DNA of 64,000 bases from Persicaria tinctoria (GCA_037127255.1 JBANSL010000019.1:12609001-12673000); one strand, 5' to 3'. Counted from the first letter of the stretch, positions 34,831 to 51,499 are shown. Translations and numbers: made by a program. Notes: a model not told the origin generated them from the sequence alone.

Positions 34831-35370
34831 TAGAATTTTGGGGATTGAGATTATTTAGAACGGAAATCTCATAAAAGTGCTTGATAGGTAGGGGATTATG
34901 GTGTATTTCGAAATAAAAAAATGATTATAGTGCCCCTAAAAAAACACCCAGTACCCCTCGGTCCTCTCCTCCTCTCGCACTCACTTCGGTCGCATTTCCT
35001 CTCTCCCTCCTTCCTCATTCGCCCCTTCAACCCTCTAAACTCTCTCTGATGGGCTCCCGATCTCGACTTCACCCCCTTTGTTCCGCGATTCGACCAGAGA
35101 AGACAAATGCTTGCGAGCAGACACTAGTGGAGATTCTGAAACAGGATGAACTAGGAGGAGGACCGAGGGGTACTGGGTGTTTTTAGGGGAACTATAGTCA
35201 TTTTGTTATTTTGAAATACACCACAATCTCTTACCTACCAAACATCTTTAGGAGATTTCCGTCATAAATAATCTCAATTTCCAAAATCACATTAATCTAC
35301 CAAAATAATCACCATCTCCTAAAATCTACAATAATCCCCAGAATCTCAATCTAGCGCCAAACACAACCTT
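34831..35370. mobile_element. Long-TIR MITE-like element 3, left terminus missing
   Basis: The inner left arm (GATTGAGATTATTTAGAACGG) and complete right arm (ending CTCAATCTAGCGCCAAACACAACC) are inverted copies. About 95 bp of the outer left arm are absent where element 2 begins, so element 2 may have inserted into it. Same family as element 1. Confidence 0.6.
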
Positions 35371-36708
35371 AGGTTGTGTTTGAAAGCAGCTTTGAAGAGG
35401 TTTCGGAGGTTAATAAAAAAATTTATGCTCTAAAGCTCCGTTTTTGGAAGCAACTTTGGCTTGAGGTGGAGCTTATTTTCTCTGATTTTGGAAGTTGGGA
35501 GGGGGTAGCTTTGAAAGATTATTTGATCAGGTTATGGAAATTTGTACACTTTTGCCTCTGCACTTTTTTCCCCCTTTTCGGATCTGAAGGGTATTTTTGA
35601 CTTTTCATCCACAATACCCACTTAGAGCATTCACAATGGGGATATCTTAATCTCCAAAATAAGAAATCAATTAATAAAAAATTGAAGAAGATGGGGGAGG
35701 GGTTTATAAATGATTTGAAAGGTTTCTTACTAAGAAACCTTTAAAAACCGAGAGAGATAAAGAAAAAGGAGAGGAGGTGGGCCAGTAGGAGGAGAGATAG
35801 TGAGAGGAAAAAAACAGGTGGGTCCCGATAAAATAAAATAAAATAGGGTTTCAAAGGGGTTTAGGGATGTGGGTGAAAATTTGTATTGAGTTTTTTAAGG
35901 AGAGAGAAATATAAAAAGTTGAGTTAAGGAACCCGAGTGGGTTTCACCAAACATCAATCATATTTTACAACGTTATACCCACCAAACCTTGTAAAATCGT
36001 CACCTCTCACATCTCCATAATACACGAAATAAACTCCACCTCCTAAAAAATACCAACCCCTAAAAAAAGCCCAATTGTCATACACGCGTGTTTGCATGAA
36101 ACATCTGCAAGACGAGGATGTTTGTATCACCATCTCGGTCTTTAAGGGCATTTTCATGAGCCTCTGATAGAGCTGATAGCATCAAGATGGTCTCTTTCAA
36201 TCTAGATCCACATCAATTTCAACTCATTCATGCTCTAATGTCATTCTTATCGGATTTGAAGTAAACAGAATATGAATAAAAAAAACTAAACAATAGTAGA
36301 AATTATCATCCTATAAATAAATAAAAAGGTGAACTTTGAAATCAATTAAAAAAAATCTTGATCTTAAAAAAACTAAACAATAGAAATTATGAGGTGTCAC
36401 ACTCTCATTAAAAGTAGGTTATTCATTCAATGTTTTTTTAAAATTCAATTAATTCATGATCTTAACCTAAATTATAATTTTAGTAGTTTTTTTTTTTTAA
36501 AAACATCTATATATGACTATCAAAAGAGAAGCATTTTTTATGAGGTGCCACTCTTTCCTTAAAAGTAGGTTATTCAATCAATTTTTTTTTAAAAAAATCA
36601 ATTAATCCATGATATCAGCCTAAATTAGAATTTTAGTAGTTTTAAAAAAAACGATGGGATTAATTCAAAACATAAAATTAATATTAGTAATCTATATATA
36701 TATATATA
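35371..36708. other. Repeat-rich non-coding stretch
   Basis: Starts with another TTAGGTTGTGTTTGAAAGCAG arm (35368 onward), then GAGCATTCACAATGGGG at about 35626, a typical MITE-like phrase. Two similar blocks of about 150 bp, both with GAGGTG(T)CAC and AAAAGTAGGTTATTCA, occur at 36390-36490 and 36540-36640. No gene recognised. Confidence 0.5.

Positions 36709-40504
<3,796 letters not shown>

Positions 40505-40536
<32 letters not shown>
40505..40536. repeat. (CA)n microsatellite
   Basis: About 16 CA repeats directly after element B. Confidence 0.95.
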
Positions 40537-40539
<3 letters not shown>

Positions 40540-40670
40540 TTTAATTGCTTTCTCAACCAATGAGTTTAATTCAATTATCTGAACTTTTACTATTATTTTA
40601 TAATATTAATTTAACATATTACTAAGATTTTATTTATAAAAAATCGCGCCCTGACGGGGGATCATACTAG
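40537..40670 (+). mobile_element. Helitron-like 3' terminus
   Basis: AAAATCGCGCCCTGACGGGG then ATCATACTAG and T: hairpin-like GC block, short spacer, CTAG, T. It closely resembles the 3' end of the element at 4972-5179. The 5' end was not identified; it may lie before element A (TCTATATATA after A at 36691), which would make A and B internal. Confidence 0.45.
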
Positions 40671-42386
40671 TTTTGTACATTATTTATAGATTTTTTATAA
40701 TTTCTTGCTTGCATGGGTACATACTGCTTATGATTTTGCTTCTCCAAAAATACAGCGACCCGCTTTGGAAATGCTCTCTTTGAGCGTGACCTAGCTCCAC
40801 CGTCTCCCTTCAGCAACACCTTAGCTCCACCAGGCTCACCAACCACCACCTTATCCACCTCCATGTTCTATTACAACCTGTCATCGCAGTTTGGCCTTCC
40901 GCTTCAATTCCTTGCAATTCACCAGCCACCCCGCCACCAACGCCTGTGCCTTTAGTGCTGCCCCTGTCGTCTTGTGGTTAAGGTCGGCTCCTTGTGTCTT
41001 GGTCGCCCCTCTAGTTCGTTCCGTCACCCATCGACAGCTCTCCCACCGAGTTTGGGGTGCATCCACCGCCTTCTTGGCTCACCTCCGTTGGTTTCCTTCT
41101 CATTCGTCAGTCCCCCACAATCGTCGTTTCGTGCCTTTGGTTCCCCATGTCGGCGTTTCACATTTCAGGGGCGTGCTTCTTCATTGGGGCTTGCCGGCGC
41201 ATAAAATTTTTTAGCATTGGAACAACACTGAGTTTACCGTGATTTGGCCTCGATCCATTCTCAATCCGTTTTTCCACATCGATGCCTTTTTATTGTTATT
41301 CATTTTCTCTCATTTGACCTGTTTCATCTGCCTCTATTTTGACTACCTAGTAGTCGTTCACGATCTTGTTATCATCTTGGAGGGTTTGGGATGGTTTGGG
41401 GGGTTTAATGGACAATAGTTTGGCTTGGAGTCGGATTTGCGGGTTGATGTACAATGATGTTCTTGTTGTGTTGCAGGTTTCTTTGGGCGGTGTTTGATTT
41501 GTCATGTTCGATGATGTCGTGGATGTGCGCTCACATCTGATGACTCTTTTGAGTCCACAATCTGAGGTGTCCGCTGGTGTTCCCCATAGTTCTTTTTATG
41601 CGTCGTCCCTTTGACCGATCATTCAATTTCTCTCTTTGGCTTGTGATTTTCAATGTATGATGGCTTGTACGTTTTATTTGTAATTTTATTTCTGTCATTT
41701 GCTTCATTCATTTGCTTTTGTTATTTGCTTTCAGTTGTACATGATGGTTAGTCCATCCACCGGCTTGTCCAGTCTCTCGGTGTCCTTATGCTTGTATAGG
41801 GAGCCGAATTCTTATCTTGCTTCTAACAAAAATGATTTTTGCTTCTCCAACTGGTTGTTTTTTACTCTTCAATTTCGATTCTTCGAGTTCGCATTTGATG
41901 TGTTACGAATAGGTTTATTTATGATCTTTTCTTTGATACTTTTTTTTTTTATTTTACAAGTTGCATTTAGTTTTCTTTTTCAACTCTTATCGATTAGGAT
42001 TAACTATTTTAAATCGTTAAAAGCTATTCATATACATCATCAGTTCCCCTTCTCATTCAGGTTTCTTTCAAGGTTAAAAAATAATCTATTTGAGTCCGAA
42101 TGATGAATCTAACTATTAGGACCTCCTATTTGATTTATGATTCTTAAATCAACTTCATCACTAACCATCCCCCTCCATTCCAATGCACCTCCATTTCTCA
42201 GTCCCGTTCATCTTCTCTTAAGCACCTTGACCTGGATCCCCCCCCAAAAAATACATCCCCTCCGTTCTCTCCGTCCCCTCTCAAACACACCCTTAAGGGT
42301 TATTTGAGAGTGGATTATTTTTTAGAAAGGGAAGATTATTTTTAGGGTGGATGGGATAGAGATTATTTAGGTTGTATTTTTCACCA
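40671..42386. other. Non-coding stretch
   Basis: Open frames at 40891-41214 and 41699-42103 have no recognisable family. From about 42290 (TTAAGGGTTATTTGAGAGTGG) a GATTATTT-rich MITE-like arm leads up to the Gypsy insertion and resumes after it at 50480. Confidence 0.5.
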
Positions 42387-43427
42387 TGATGTGACCCTCG
42401 AAGGAGCTAGCTTATCTGACGATCGGGTTGGTGATCTAGATGCTAGGGACGGAGCTCCGATGGATGCTATTGAAGATGCTAATGATGAGGAGATGGAAGA
42501 CAAGCCACTTGTACCTCGAGCTACCCCACCATTGACAAGAGGTCGAGCTCGCCTACTAGATCAATCGGTTCTTATCTTTGAGGAGTCACCACCACACACG
42601 GTCACTTTGTTACAAGTTAAGTCTGAATTGGCGCTAACCGAGACTTTATTAGAGGGGATGCCAAGATAAATTTTTCAAAACCAAACTACCTATTTTCCTA
42701 GGATGATATTCTCTTGCATTTGTTTTTCCAAGCAAAGGAGGCTTCGGACTAAGCCTAAAAGGCTTTGCCCAAATCCCACGTCCTTTTCATTTAATGTTTG
42801 GCTTGTTTTAATTTCTTAGATTTCATACAAGTCCTATAAATATGTAAGCTTGACATTGGTTTAGGGGAGTTGAATTTGAGAAAAAGTAAGCCTTTTAGAT
42901 TCCTGTGATTCGGGTTATGAATCTCGTTATTAGGTGAGAGGTCGGGAACAAAACCTTCGGTGATAGGCTGAAGGAGATTCCTTAGTAAGAGACGAGTGTT
43001 GGAGAGAGCTCGGAGTGCGAGGCCGAGAGCGATCTTGCATCACATATCCCTCAAACCCCACCCCTACTTTACCACCATTCTAAGGCCTTCCACAACCCCG
43101 TCATCACCCTCAAATCACTCCCAAAACAGCCCCTCAATCCCTCTCAAACGAACCTCGTTTGGAATCGTCTCTGCACAGGCGACGTCTCGGGAAACGCTGT
43201 TTTCCGCTTCACCTGACCTCCGATTGACGAGATCTACTCTAATCCGCGACCGCGAATTCAAGATCTACAAAACTAGTACTCGCACGGCCCCAGAAGCCAA
43301 GCCAATCGACAGGAAATAGGCAATCTTTGAACGCTGATCTGCTGCTCCAGAAACTGCCCAAAATTTCCCGACCTCTTGGAACTCTCGTCGTCGGTCCTTT
43401 TTCTCGAGCCCGGCTCCAAGCACGTCA
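42387..43427 (+). repeat. Gypsy 5' LTR
   Basis: TG...CA ends. The first 280 bp encode the same peptide tail that pol reads into at the 3' LTR (GASLS.DRVGDLDARDG). TATAAATATG at about 42836 could be the LTR promoter TATA box. Confidence 0.9.
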
Positions 43428-43429
43428 GG

Positions 43430-43441
43430 TGGTATCAGAGC
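43430..43441 (+). other. Gypsy primer binding site
   Basis: TGGTATCAGAGC two bases after the LTR; initiator-Met tRNA type. Confidence 0.92.
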
Positions 43442-44879
43442 AACGACAAGGGTTCCTCAAGCTTTCGAGGTTAGAATTACTATCTCTTCGCGTAATCCTT
43501 AGTTTTTGCAAAACATGCTTGATTACGCCCGAAAGATTGCAATTGTTCGGCCTCGATCCCAATTCATATGTCTTGTGTGCTTATTCTTGTCCCCACTGCA
43601 TCATGCTCTTGTTGCTGGTTAAATGATCTGAGATTGTTAACTGTATTGTCCTCTCTTGTGGTCCACCGATCGACCCCAATCGAAGCAATCAGTTGATCGA
43701 TTGCAGGTTGCTTGAGTGTCCTAATGGAACGTTACAAATCAAGCATTGTGGTTGATCTTTGAACTTCTCCCACTTAATTAGAGAAGGCAGGCAATGTCTT
43801 GAAAGATTGTTATTTTATTTTATGCAAAAAAAAAAACACACGAGGGAGTTACTATTTTTAGTGATTGTTAGTTGTTGATTCCGGCTACCTCAACTCTATT
43901 TATTGGTCTGAGCAAGATACGAGTTATTTGAAATCAATTGAATCAACAATTTAGAATCATAAAAAGAAATCTTTATGTAGGATTCCGTGTATTTTTTTGG
44001 AAGTTCTTTTTTTAGCTCTTTATCGCCACATTTTTCTGCTTTCATTGATATTCATGGACAATTAGGATTAATATTTAGGGATAGATATTACCTTCCCCCT
44101 TTCCTGTCAAACAAATTGAAATGATTGAAGTACTTATATTTGGAATCGTCTTAGGTTTGATTCCTATTACTTTGGCTGGGTTATTTGTAATTGCATATTT
44201 ACAATACTCATTTGCCTTGCTTTTATTTTATTTAACATTGCAATCTCATTTCCTTATTCGGGCTAGATCGCTAGTTTTGCATTGCCTAAGGACCATAGCG
44301 GGTTGTGGTAAATACTCGTCGAAAGGCCCTTGTTGAAGTGCTCGAAGGTTGCTCGTTAGGCTATTTGTGCTTGCTTTTGTGCGTTGGTGTTCGTTGGGTG
44401 TTATTGATCATTCTGTCACGAGTACTACTACTAGTTTGCTTTTGTCTGCGGGTGGATTTCAGGTGGTTGGTTCCTATTTTTGGTGCTAGTTTCCGCTAGC
44501 GATTATTCAAGTTCTTGAGTGTCGTGCCCCTGCACTGGGAAAAGGGGAGTTGAGAGTGTTGCTTGTTGCAACGAAAATAGGAGAGGTGAGAGCAACACTG
44601 AGTGGTGTTGGAAAAGGTGAGTGAGAGGAGAGTACCATCTAGAGTAAGGAGCGGAGAGCCAAAAATCGAGGAGGTTTGTTGCTGCTAACTGCTATCATAT
44701 CTATTGTTTGCTCATTTCGCAGGTTCTGAAGTCTCATTCTTTTTTTTCTGGAATACATTAAGTGAGGCAAACACTTTAAACACACGAGTGGAGTGTGTGA
44801 GAGAGTGTGAGCATCCACTAAAGTGAGAGAGAGGTTGTTTTTTTGCTAACTTGACGAGTTTGTTTGATTGTCTGTGGTG
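43442..44879 (+). other. Gypsy untranslated leader
   Basis: About 1.4 kb between primer site and gag ATG; no supported gene. Confidence 0.7.
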
Positions 44880-45957
44880 ATGTCACAACATTATGTGAAC
44901 AGGGAAGGGGGCAGAGTTGACCCAACTGTCCAGGAGCTAACTCACCGTATGAATATAATGGAGCTAAGTATTGCAGAGATACTACGACGATTACCGCCAG
45001 CCCAGAGAGATGTACTGAGTGATCATGGTAGCCATGACGGACAGCAACACCGCCAGAGGAACCAAGATGGCGGAAGAGGACACAGAGACAGACATCACCA
45101 TCATCGCAACAATCCACGGTCATATGATGAGAGGTCAGATGCATCCATATTTTCAGAGCGGACTCAAGCTAGAGAGGACCGCCATGCTAGGCGTCGCCAA
45201 GAGGATGGCCATCAACATCGGACCCATGGGGTCAAGGAAAGCATTCCTATTTTTACTGGTGTTGCAGGGCCAGAGGCGTATCAGGATTGGGAGGTCAAAG
45301 CTGAACAGGTCTTCCGTTACCATCGCTATCCAAAGGAGGAGCAAGTGGAGCCCCCCATTTTACTGATTACGCCCTCTCTTGGTGGCAAGGAGTACTAGCA
45401 GATCGGGCTTACACTCGAGCTCGCTTGATGCGAGCTCGCTTTATTCTGGCGGATCATGGGCAACAACTGTTGCTGAGGATAGAGAAACTGAAACAGGGTC
45501 CTCGATCTCCAGACGATTACTATAAGGACCTACGCGCCCTTTTACAGCGATCGGGTACAAGGTATGAGGACTCTTATATTCTTGCTAAGTTTCTTGCAGG
45601 TCTGAACTCTGATGCGGCTGAGATTGTGTTGCAACTGCGACACACCCATGTGATCGACGCTCTTCATCATGCCACACATGTCTATGAAAACATCCTCAAA
45701 AAGAGGTCTACAGGGTCCTCAACAAGGCATTAGACATGAGCTAAATCTCCTTCAGAACCACCCTGGAGTTACCGTCCCCAACCGCCTAACCCTAGTCCTA
45801 CTTCTCCCTCCACCGTTAGGCCTCTAGCTAACCCAAGCTCTAGTCCTGTCATCCCTAACCCCACACCTCCACCTCCTAGACCAGAGTCTAGCAGGCCTCG
45901 AGAGGTCAAGTGTTACAAGTGCTATGAGATTGGGCATTATGCTAGAGAATGCCCCAA
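44880..45957 (+). pseudogene. Gypsy gag with CCHC zinc knuckle, frameshifted
   Basis: ATG at 44880 (an upstream TTG at 44868 is in frame but unlikely). The N-terminal half has a predicted helix and a His/Arg/Asp-rich stretch. The capsid-like retrotransposon Gag block (IPIFTGVAGPEAYQDWE) begins at about 45243. The frame is broken within a C-run at about 45349-45355; the rest continues in another frame (WWQGVLADRAYTRARL, PDDYYKDLRALLQRSG). A further frame change or stop follows 45733. The zinc knuckle C-x2-C-x4-H-x4-C (CYKCYEIGHYAREC) is intact at about 45911-45953. Gag would form the particle and bind RNA. Confidence 0.85.
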
Positions 45958-45991
45958 CCCACGAAAGGTTCTCCTTAACTCGTTCGGAGAA

Positions 45992-46492
45992 GTGGTGAGT
46001 GAGGTGGAAGGCCTCGATGATCCTTATGAGCTGCCAGTTGTTGGTGAGGATGAGGAGCTTGTTGCCAGAGCACCAGTTGGTGAGAATTTCGTGGTTAAGA
46101 GGACTTTGAGCGCTAGTGAGAAGCTAGAGATTGACACCTCTCAGCGGGAGAACTTGTTCAACACCCGTTGCACCATCGAAGGTAAGATTTGCACTGTTAT
46201 TATTGATGGTGGTTCCTGCTGTAATATTATTAGCCAAGAGGTCGTGGATCGTTTCTCTCTGACCACTCAGGTACACCCGAGACTCTATACTCTGCAATGG
46301 GTTTACTCAGGATCACCGTTGAAGGTGAAGGACCAAGCTGAGGTGTCCTTTTCTATTGGACCTTATGCTGATACTATCTTATGTGATATACTACCTATCA
46401 CCGCTTGCCATTTACTTCTCGGTAGGCCTTGGCAGTATGATCGGCGTGTGATGCATGACGGTTACATCAACGAGTATTCCTTCGCCTTTTGA
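45992..46492 (+). pseudogene. Gypsy aspartic protease domain, active site altered
   Basis: 166-codon frame. VIIDGGSCCNIIS stands where the family has D-S/T-G, so the catalytic triad position reads D-G-G. LLLGRPWQYDRRV and the MHDGYINEYSF tail follow as usual in plant Gypsy polyproteins. A stop at 46490-46492 separates it from RT. Protease would cleave the Gag-Pol polyprotein. Confidence 0.85.
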
Positions 46493-49441
46493 GGCAAGCG
46501 GGTAAGACTTCTACCTCTAACTCCTCAAGAGGTTGTCACTGATTATATTGCTAGGGAACAACGTCGCCAATCTCACGAGAAGATCGGAAAGGATGCTGAA
46601 AAGCAGAAGTTGGAGCAAGGACTGCCCAAGGAACCCCCAGAGCTTGTTGGTCGCTCGGGTTCAAGATGTACGACATGCTATTCAGGGGTGATGTTTGTTT
46701 TCTGTTTTTCTATACTTCTACTAGTTCTACCATACATGTTAGTTCTAGTTCATCTTCTGCTACTGTTGTTGAGTTGCCTTCTGTCATTTCAGGTGTACTC
46801 GAGGAGTTTCATGATATGCTACTAGATGAGATGCCAGCCAGATTGCCTCCTCTTAGGGGCATAGAGCATCAGATTGACTTTGTGTCGGGTGCTGTTATTC
46901 CTAACCGGCCAGATTACAAGACTAACCCACGGAGACCAAAGAGTTGCAGTCACAGGTAAAGGATTTGCTTAGCAAGGGGTATATTCGGGAGAGTCTGAGT
47001 CCCTGTGCCGTACCATTTTTGTTGGTACCAAAGAAGGATGGGACCTGGCGCATGTGTGTTGATTGTCGAGCCATCAACCAGATTACAGTTAAGTACCGTC
47101 ATCCCATTCCTCGCTTAGATGACATGTTAAATGAGTTGCATGGTGCTTGCTTGTTTTTTAAGATTGATTTGAGGAGCGGGTACCATCAAATTAGGATGAA
47201 GGAAGGTGACGAGTGGAAAACCGCTTTTAAGACCAAATATGGTCTTTACGACTGGTTGGTCATGCCCTTCGGGCTAACTAATGCTCCTAGTACTTTTATG
47301 CGCCCGATGAGCCATGTTTTGCGTGCATTCTTAGGTCGATTTGTTGTCGTATACTTTGATGATATCTTTGTTTACAGCAAGTCCTTAGAAGAGCATGTTG
47401 AACACTTGCGCGCTGTTTTTCTAGTTCTTAAGAAGGAGCACTTGTTTGCTAATTTGAAGAAGTGTGAGTTTTACTCTGATACTGTCATCTTTCTTGGTTT
47501 TGTTGTAGGTAAAGATGGCTTGCAAGTGGATACAGAGAAGATTCGAGCTATTCGGGAGTGGCCCCAACCAACATCCGTTACTCAGATACGAAGCTTTCTA
47601 GGCTTGACAAGATTTTATCGTAGGTTTGTCAAGGACTTCAGCAGCATTGTCGCCCCTCTTACTGAACTAACAAAGAAAGGGATGCCATTCAAATGGGGTC
47701 CAGCGCAAGAAGAGGCTTTTGCTACACTTTGGGAGCAGTTGACGAATGCTCCATTACTGGCACTTCCTGATTTCTCAAAGACTTTTGAGATTGAGTGTGA
47801 TGCATCTGAGGTTGGTATTGGTGGTGTTTTGATGCAGGAAGGTCGACCTATTGCTTACTTTAGCGAGAAGCTAGGAGGAGCTACGGAGAATTACTCTAAC
47901 ACTACCTACGGCAAGGAGTTGTATGCCTTGGTTCGTGTTTTACAGACTTGGGCTCATTACTTGTTGCCCCGTGAGTTCGTGATACGTACTGACCATGAGG
48001 CCTTGAAGTATCTACGGAGCCAAACCACGCTTAGCGCTCGCTATGCTAAGTGGATTGAGTTCATTGAGGTTTTTCCTTATGTGGTCAAGTACAAGAAGGG
48101 GAAGGACAACATCCTCGCTGATGCCCTCTCTCGTAGGTATTCTCTTCTCTCTGCTCTTGAGGCTCGTGTTCTTGGCTTTTCTATGCTACTTAATCTCTAC
48201 TCTGCCGATGCTGATTTTGGGGATATATTCTGTCAATGTGTACAATCTGCTGGTTCCCCTAGTGTTGGTAGTTATTTTGTGCAGGACGGTTACTTATTTA
48301 GGGCCTCCCACCTTTGTGTGCCTCGTTGTTCGGTTCGATCATTGCTGGTTTTAGAGGCAGATGGAGGTGGATTGATGGGGCATTTTGGTGTTGCTAAGAC
48401 CTTAGGCATTTTGAAGGATCGTTTTTACTGGCCTAGGATGCGATCTGACATTGAGAAATGTTGTGCTAGTTGTGTTACTTGTGCTAAAGCTAAGTCTAGG
48501 TCGAACCCGAATGGCCTGTACCTCCCCCTACCTCTAGCTAGTGCCCTATGGGATGACATTTCTATAGATTTTGTGCTAGGCTTGCCTAAGACTAGGAAAG
48601 GCCATGATTCTGTATTTGTTGTGGTTGATCGGTTTTCTAATATGGCTCATTTTATAGCTTGCTCTAGGACTGATGATGCTTCTCATGTTGCTGCTTTATT
48701 TTTTGATCATATTGTGAAGTTACATGGGGTGCGTAAATCTATTGTTTCTGATAGGGACTCTAAGTTCCTTAGCTACTTCTGGAAGACCTTGTGGGCTAAA
48801 CTAGGTACCAAGATGTTATTTTCTACTTCTAGCCACCCTCAAACTGATGGTCAGACTGAGGTAGTTAATAGGACTTTAGGGGTTTTTATTGCGTACTATG
48901 CTTGCTACTAACTTGCGCAGGTGGGAGGATTGTTTATCCTATGTCGAGTTTGCTTACAATCGGGCAATGCATTCTGCCACCAAGATGTCTCCTTTTGAGG
49001 TGTTTTATGGTTAAAATCCCCACACACCATTGGATTTGGCACCACAGCCCCTATCGTCTCCCGAGGACCTTGCTGTTAAGTCCCGGGTTGAGTTGGTGAA
49101 GTCTTTGCATGAGAGAGCTCGACTAAAGCTGGAGCGTCGAACTCAACAGTATGTGAACCAGGACAACAAGCATCGCAAGGAGCTATTATTGGAGGTTGGA
49201 GACTTGGTTTGGGTTCACCTCTGGAAGGATCGATTTCCTGCTTTGTGGCAATCCAAGTTGTGGCCAAGAGCTGATGGGCCATCATGGTGCTAGAGAAGAT
49301 TAACGACAACGCTTACCGAATTGATCTCCCAAGTAAGTATGGTGTTCATGATGTTTTTAATGTATGTGACTTAGCTCCATTTCTTGCAGGGGGTGGGCTA
49401 CGTGAGGAGCTGACAGATTCGGGGTCGCATCCTTTTCAAGT
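46493..49441 (+). pseudogene. Gypsy pol: reverse transcriptase, RNase H, integrase
   Basis: Longest open part 46944-48911 (655 codons). RT: N-terminal LEEFHDML/RGIEHQIDF lies in another frame before 46930 (frameshift there); then [33 protein letters not shown] and YFDD (residues 137-140). RNase [15 protein letters not shown] and RTDHEALK. Integrase: zinc finger with GHFG...C-x2-C, where the expected first His reads Asp ([10 protein letters not shown]); core with DFVLGLP, SDRDSKF and [10 protein letters not shown], the D-D-E set present. After 48886 an extra T in a T-run shifts the frame; a TAA lies at about 49013 and another shift at about 49275-49290. The GPY/F-like end (VFNVCDLAPF) continues into the LTR. 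Confidence 0.9.
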
Positions 49442-49450
49442 AGGGGAGGA
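49442..49450 (+). other. Gypsy polypurine tract
   Basis: AGGGGAGGA directly before the 3' LTR (TGATGTGACC). Confidence 0.85.
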
Positions 49451-50479
49451 TGATGTGACCCTCGACGGAGCTAGCTTATCTAGCGATCGGGTTGGTGATC
49501 TAGATGCTAGGGATGGAGCTCCGATGGATGCTATTGAAGATGCTAATGATGAGGAGATGGAAGAGGAGCCACTTGTACCTCGAGCTACCCCACCATTGAC
49601 AAGAGGTCGAGCTCCCCTACTGGGTCAAGCGGTTCTTATCTTGAGGAGTCACCACCACACACAGTCACTTTGTTACAAGTTAAGTCTGAATTGGCACTAA
49701 CCGAGACTTTATTAGAGGGGATGCCAAGCTAAATTTTGCTAGGATGATATTATCTTGCATTTGTTTTTCCAAGCAAATGAGGCTTTGGACTAAGCCTAAA
49801 AGGCTTTGCCCAAATCCCATGTCATTTTCATTTATTGTTTGGCTTGTTTTAATTTCTTAGATTTCATACAAGTCCTATAAATATGTAAGCTTGACATTGG
49901 TTTAGGGGATTTGAATTTGAGAAAAAGTAAGCCTTTTAGCTTCCTGTGATTCGGGTTAAGAATCTCGTTCTTAGGTGAGAGGCCGGGAACAAAACCTTCG
50001 GTGAGAGGTTGAAGGAGAGTGTGGAAGATCGAGTGTTGGAGAGAGCTCGGAGTGCGAGGCCGAGAGCGATCTTGCATCACATATCCCTCAACCCTCATCC
50101 CTTACTTTACCACCACTCTAAGACCTTCCACAACCCCATTATCACCCTCAAATCACCCCCAAAACGTCACTCCAAAACAGCCCCTCAATCCCTTTCAAAC
50201 GAGCCCCGTTTGGAATCGTCTCTACACAGGCAACGTCTCGGGAAAATGTTGTTTCCCGCTTTATCTGACATCCGATTGACGAGATCTTCCCCAATCCACG
50301 ACCGAGACTTTATGATCTACAAAACTAGTACTCGTACGCCCCTAGAAGCCAAGTCAATCGACGGAAAATCGGCAATCTTTGAATGCTGATCTGCTGCTCC
50401 AAAAACTGCCCAAAACTTCCCAGCCTCTCGGAACTCTCGTCGCTGGTCCTTTTGCTCGAGCCCGGGTCAGAGCATGTCA
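49451..50479 (+). repeat. Gypsy 3' LTR
   Basis: Colinear with 42387-43427 apart from scattered substitutions and small indels (for example a deletion after GCTAAATTTT at about 49737). Followed by TSD CACCA. Confidence 0.9.
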
Positions 50480-50484
50480 CACCA

Positions 50485-51499
50485 GATGGGGATTAAAGGG
50501 GTGGAGATTATTTTTAAGGGGTGGAAAGGGTAGAGATTTATTTAACGAGGTAGGAAGGATGGAGATTAATGACGAAAAGTATCACGTATGGTGTTTGGTT
50601 GATTGGAGATTATTTATGGATGAAAAGAGGTAAAATACCAAAAGTATCCTTATTTATGGATGAAAGAGGGATAGTGTTTTCCACCAGCCGATATAAATAT
50701 AAGAATTTGGGACTTCAGATTCATGCTATTACTTAATCAATTCAGACCAAATCGAGACAGTTGAGTAGAAATGGTGGAATAGAGCAAAAAATTAAACACA
50801 ATTACAATGAGATTGAAATGCTAATTGACAATTGAATGCGAGTATGAACATAAATGATCGAATTGAACATACCTAGGCTTGATGAACAAGGAGAAGACAA
50901 TTGGGAAAAGGACGAACTGAGAGAAATAGGTGCGGCGAAAAGTAAGCAGGGGAGGTAGGTCTGCAATTGGAGTCAGCAAAGGTGGAGGAACAAAATAGGG
51001 CCCCTATTGCTCGCAACAATGGCGGATGATGACGGGAAAGAGCCAGAAAGCTCCTGAGGTTGATGACGATGATTCGCCTAGGGCTTCTCATATCCGAAGT
51101 CAACGGGTCCGGTTTAGTCAAAGCCATGACCGACTTGAAAGAGAAGAAAGAAAGAAGAACGGGGAGAAGCTCGGGGGTCCAATCGCCATCAATTCTGGCT
51201 AGAACGGCGGTGTTCAATCCTCAAGTGAAAGCCATTGAGAGAGCTCGGAGGTGAGTTGTGGTTGTTTTGAGGGAAAAGTCATGGGTCGGGACCTGTTCTA
51301 TGGGGCAATTTCTGGGATTTTTCTTCATCTCCAGCCCTTTCATCTAACCCCCCCCCCCCAAGGTAGGGAGTCCACCCCCTAATTACCTCCCACCCCCACC
51401 TCCTCCATTGCAAGCCAAACAACGCTAAGCTTTCCCACCGCCACCTCATTAATCCCTTCCACCCCATTAGTACAGATAGGAAAACACAACCTTAAACGA
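50485..51499. other. MITE-like and non-coding stretch
   Basis: GGGATTAAAGGGGTGGAGATTATTTTTAAGG and similar GATTATTT words continue the arm interrupted by the Gypsy element. A C-run of 10 lies near 51350, and the right end CAGATAGGAAAACACAACC (about 51473-51492) resembles an inverted copy of the arm start near 42290. Open frames in 50873-51467 are unsupported. Confidence 0.5.

Larger units (their letters stand above)
42387..50479 (+). mobile_element. Complete, disabled Ty3/Gypsy LTR retrotransposon, TSD CACCA
   Basis: LTRs 42387-43427 (1041 bp) and 49451-50479 (1029 bp), both TGATGTGACCC...GTCA. CACCA flanks the element at 42382-42386 and 50480-50484. The primer site is at 43430 and a purine tract at 49442-49450. 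Order gag, protease, RT, RNase H, integrase is Ty3/Gypsy. A GPY/F-like module follows integrase; no chromodomain seen. Gag and pol carry several frameshifts and stops and the protease active site is altered, so this copy is not autonomous. Confidence 0.93.

Noticed and set aside
40891..42103. ORFs of 107 and 134 codons
   Set aside because: No domain or conserved motif; hydrophobic low-complexity translation, flanked by repeats.
42387..42658. Pol-like sequence before an apparent LTR start at 42659, suggesting a tandem array of Gypsy elements
   Set aside because: CACCA flanks 42387-50479 exactly and a purine tract precedes TGATGTGACC at 49451, so the LTR simply starts inside the pol reading frame.
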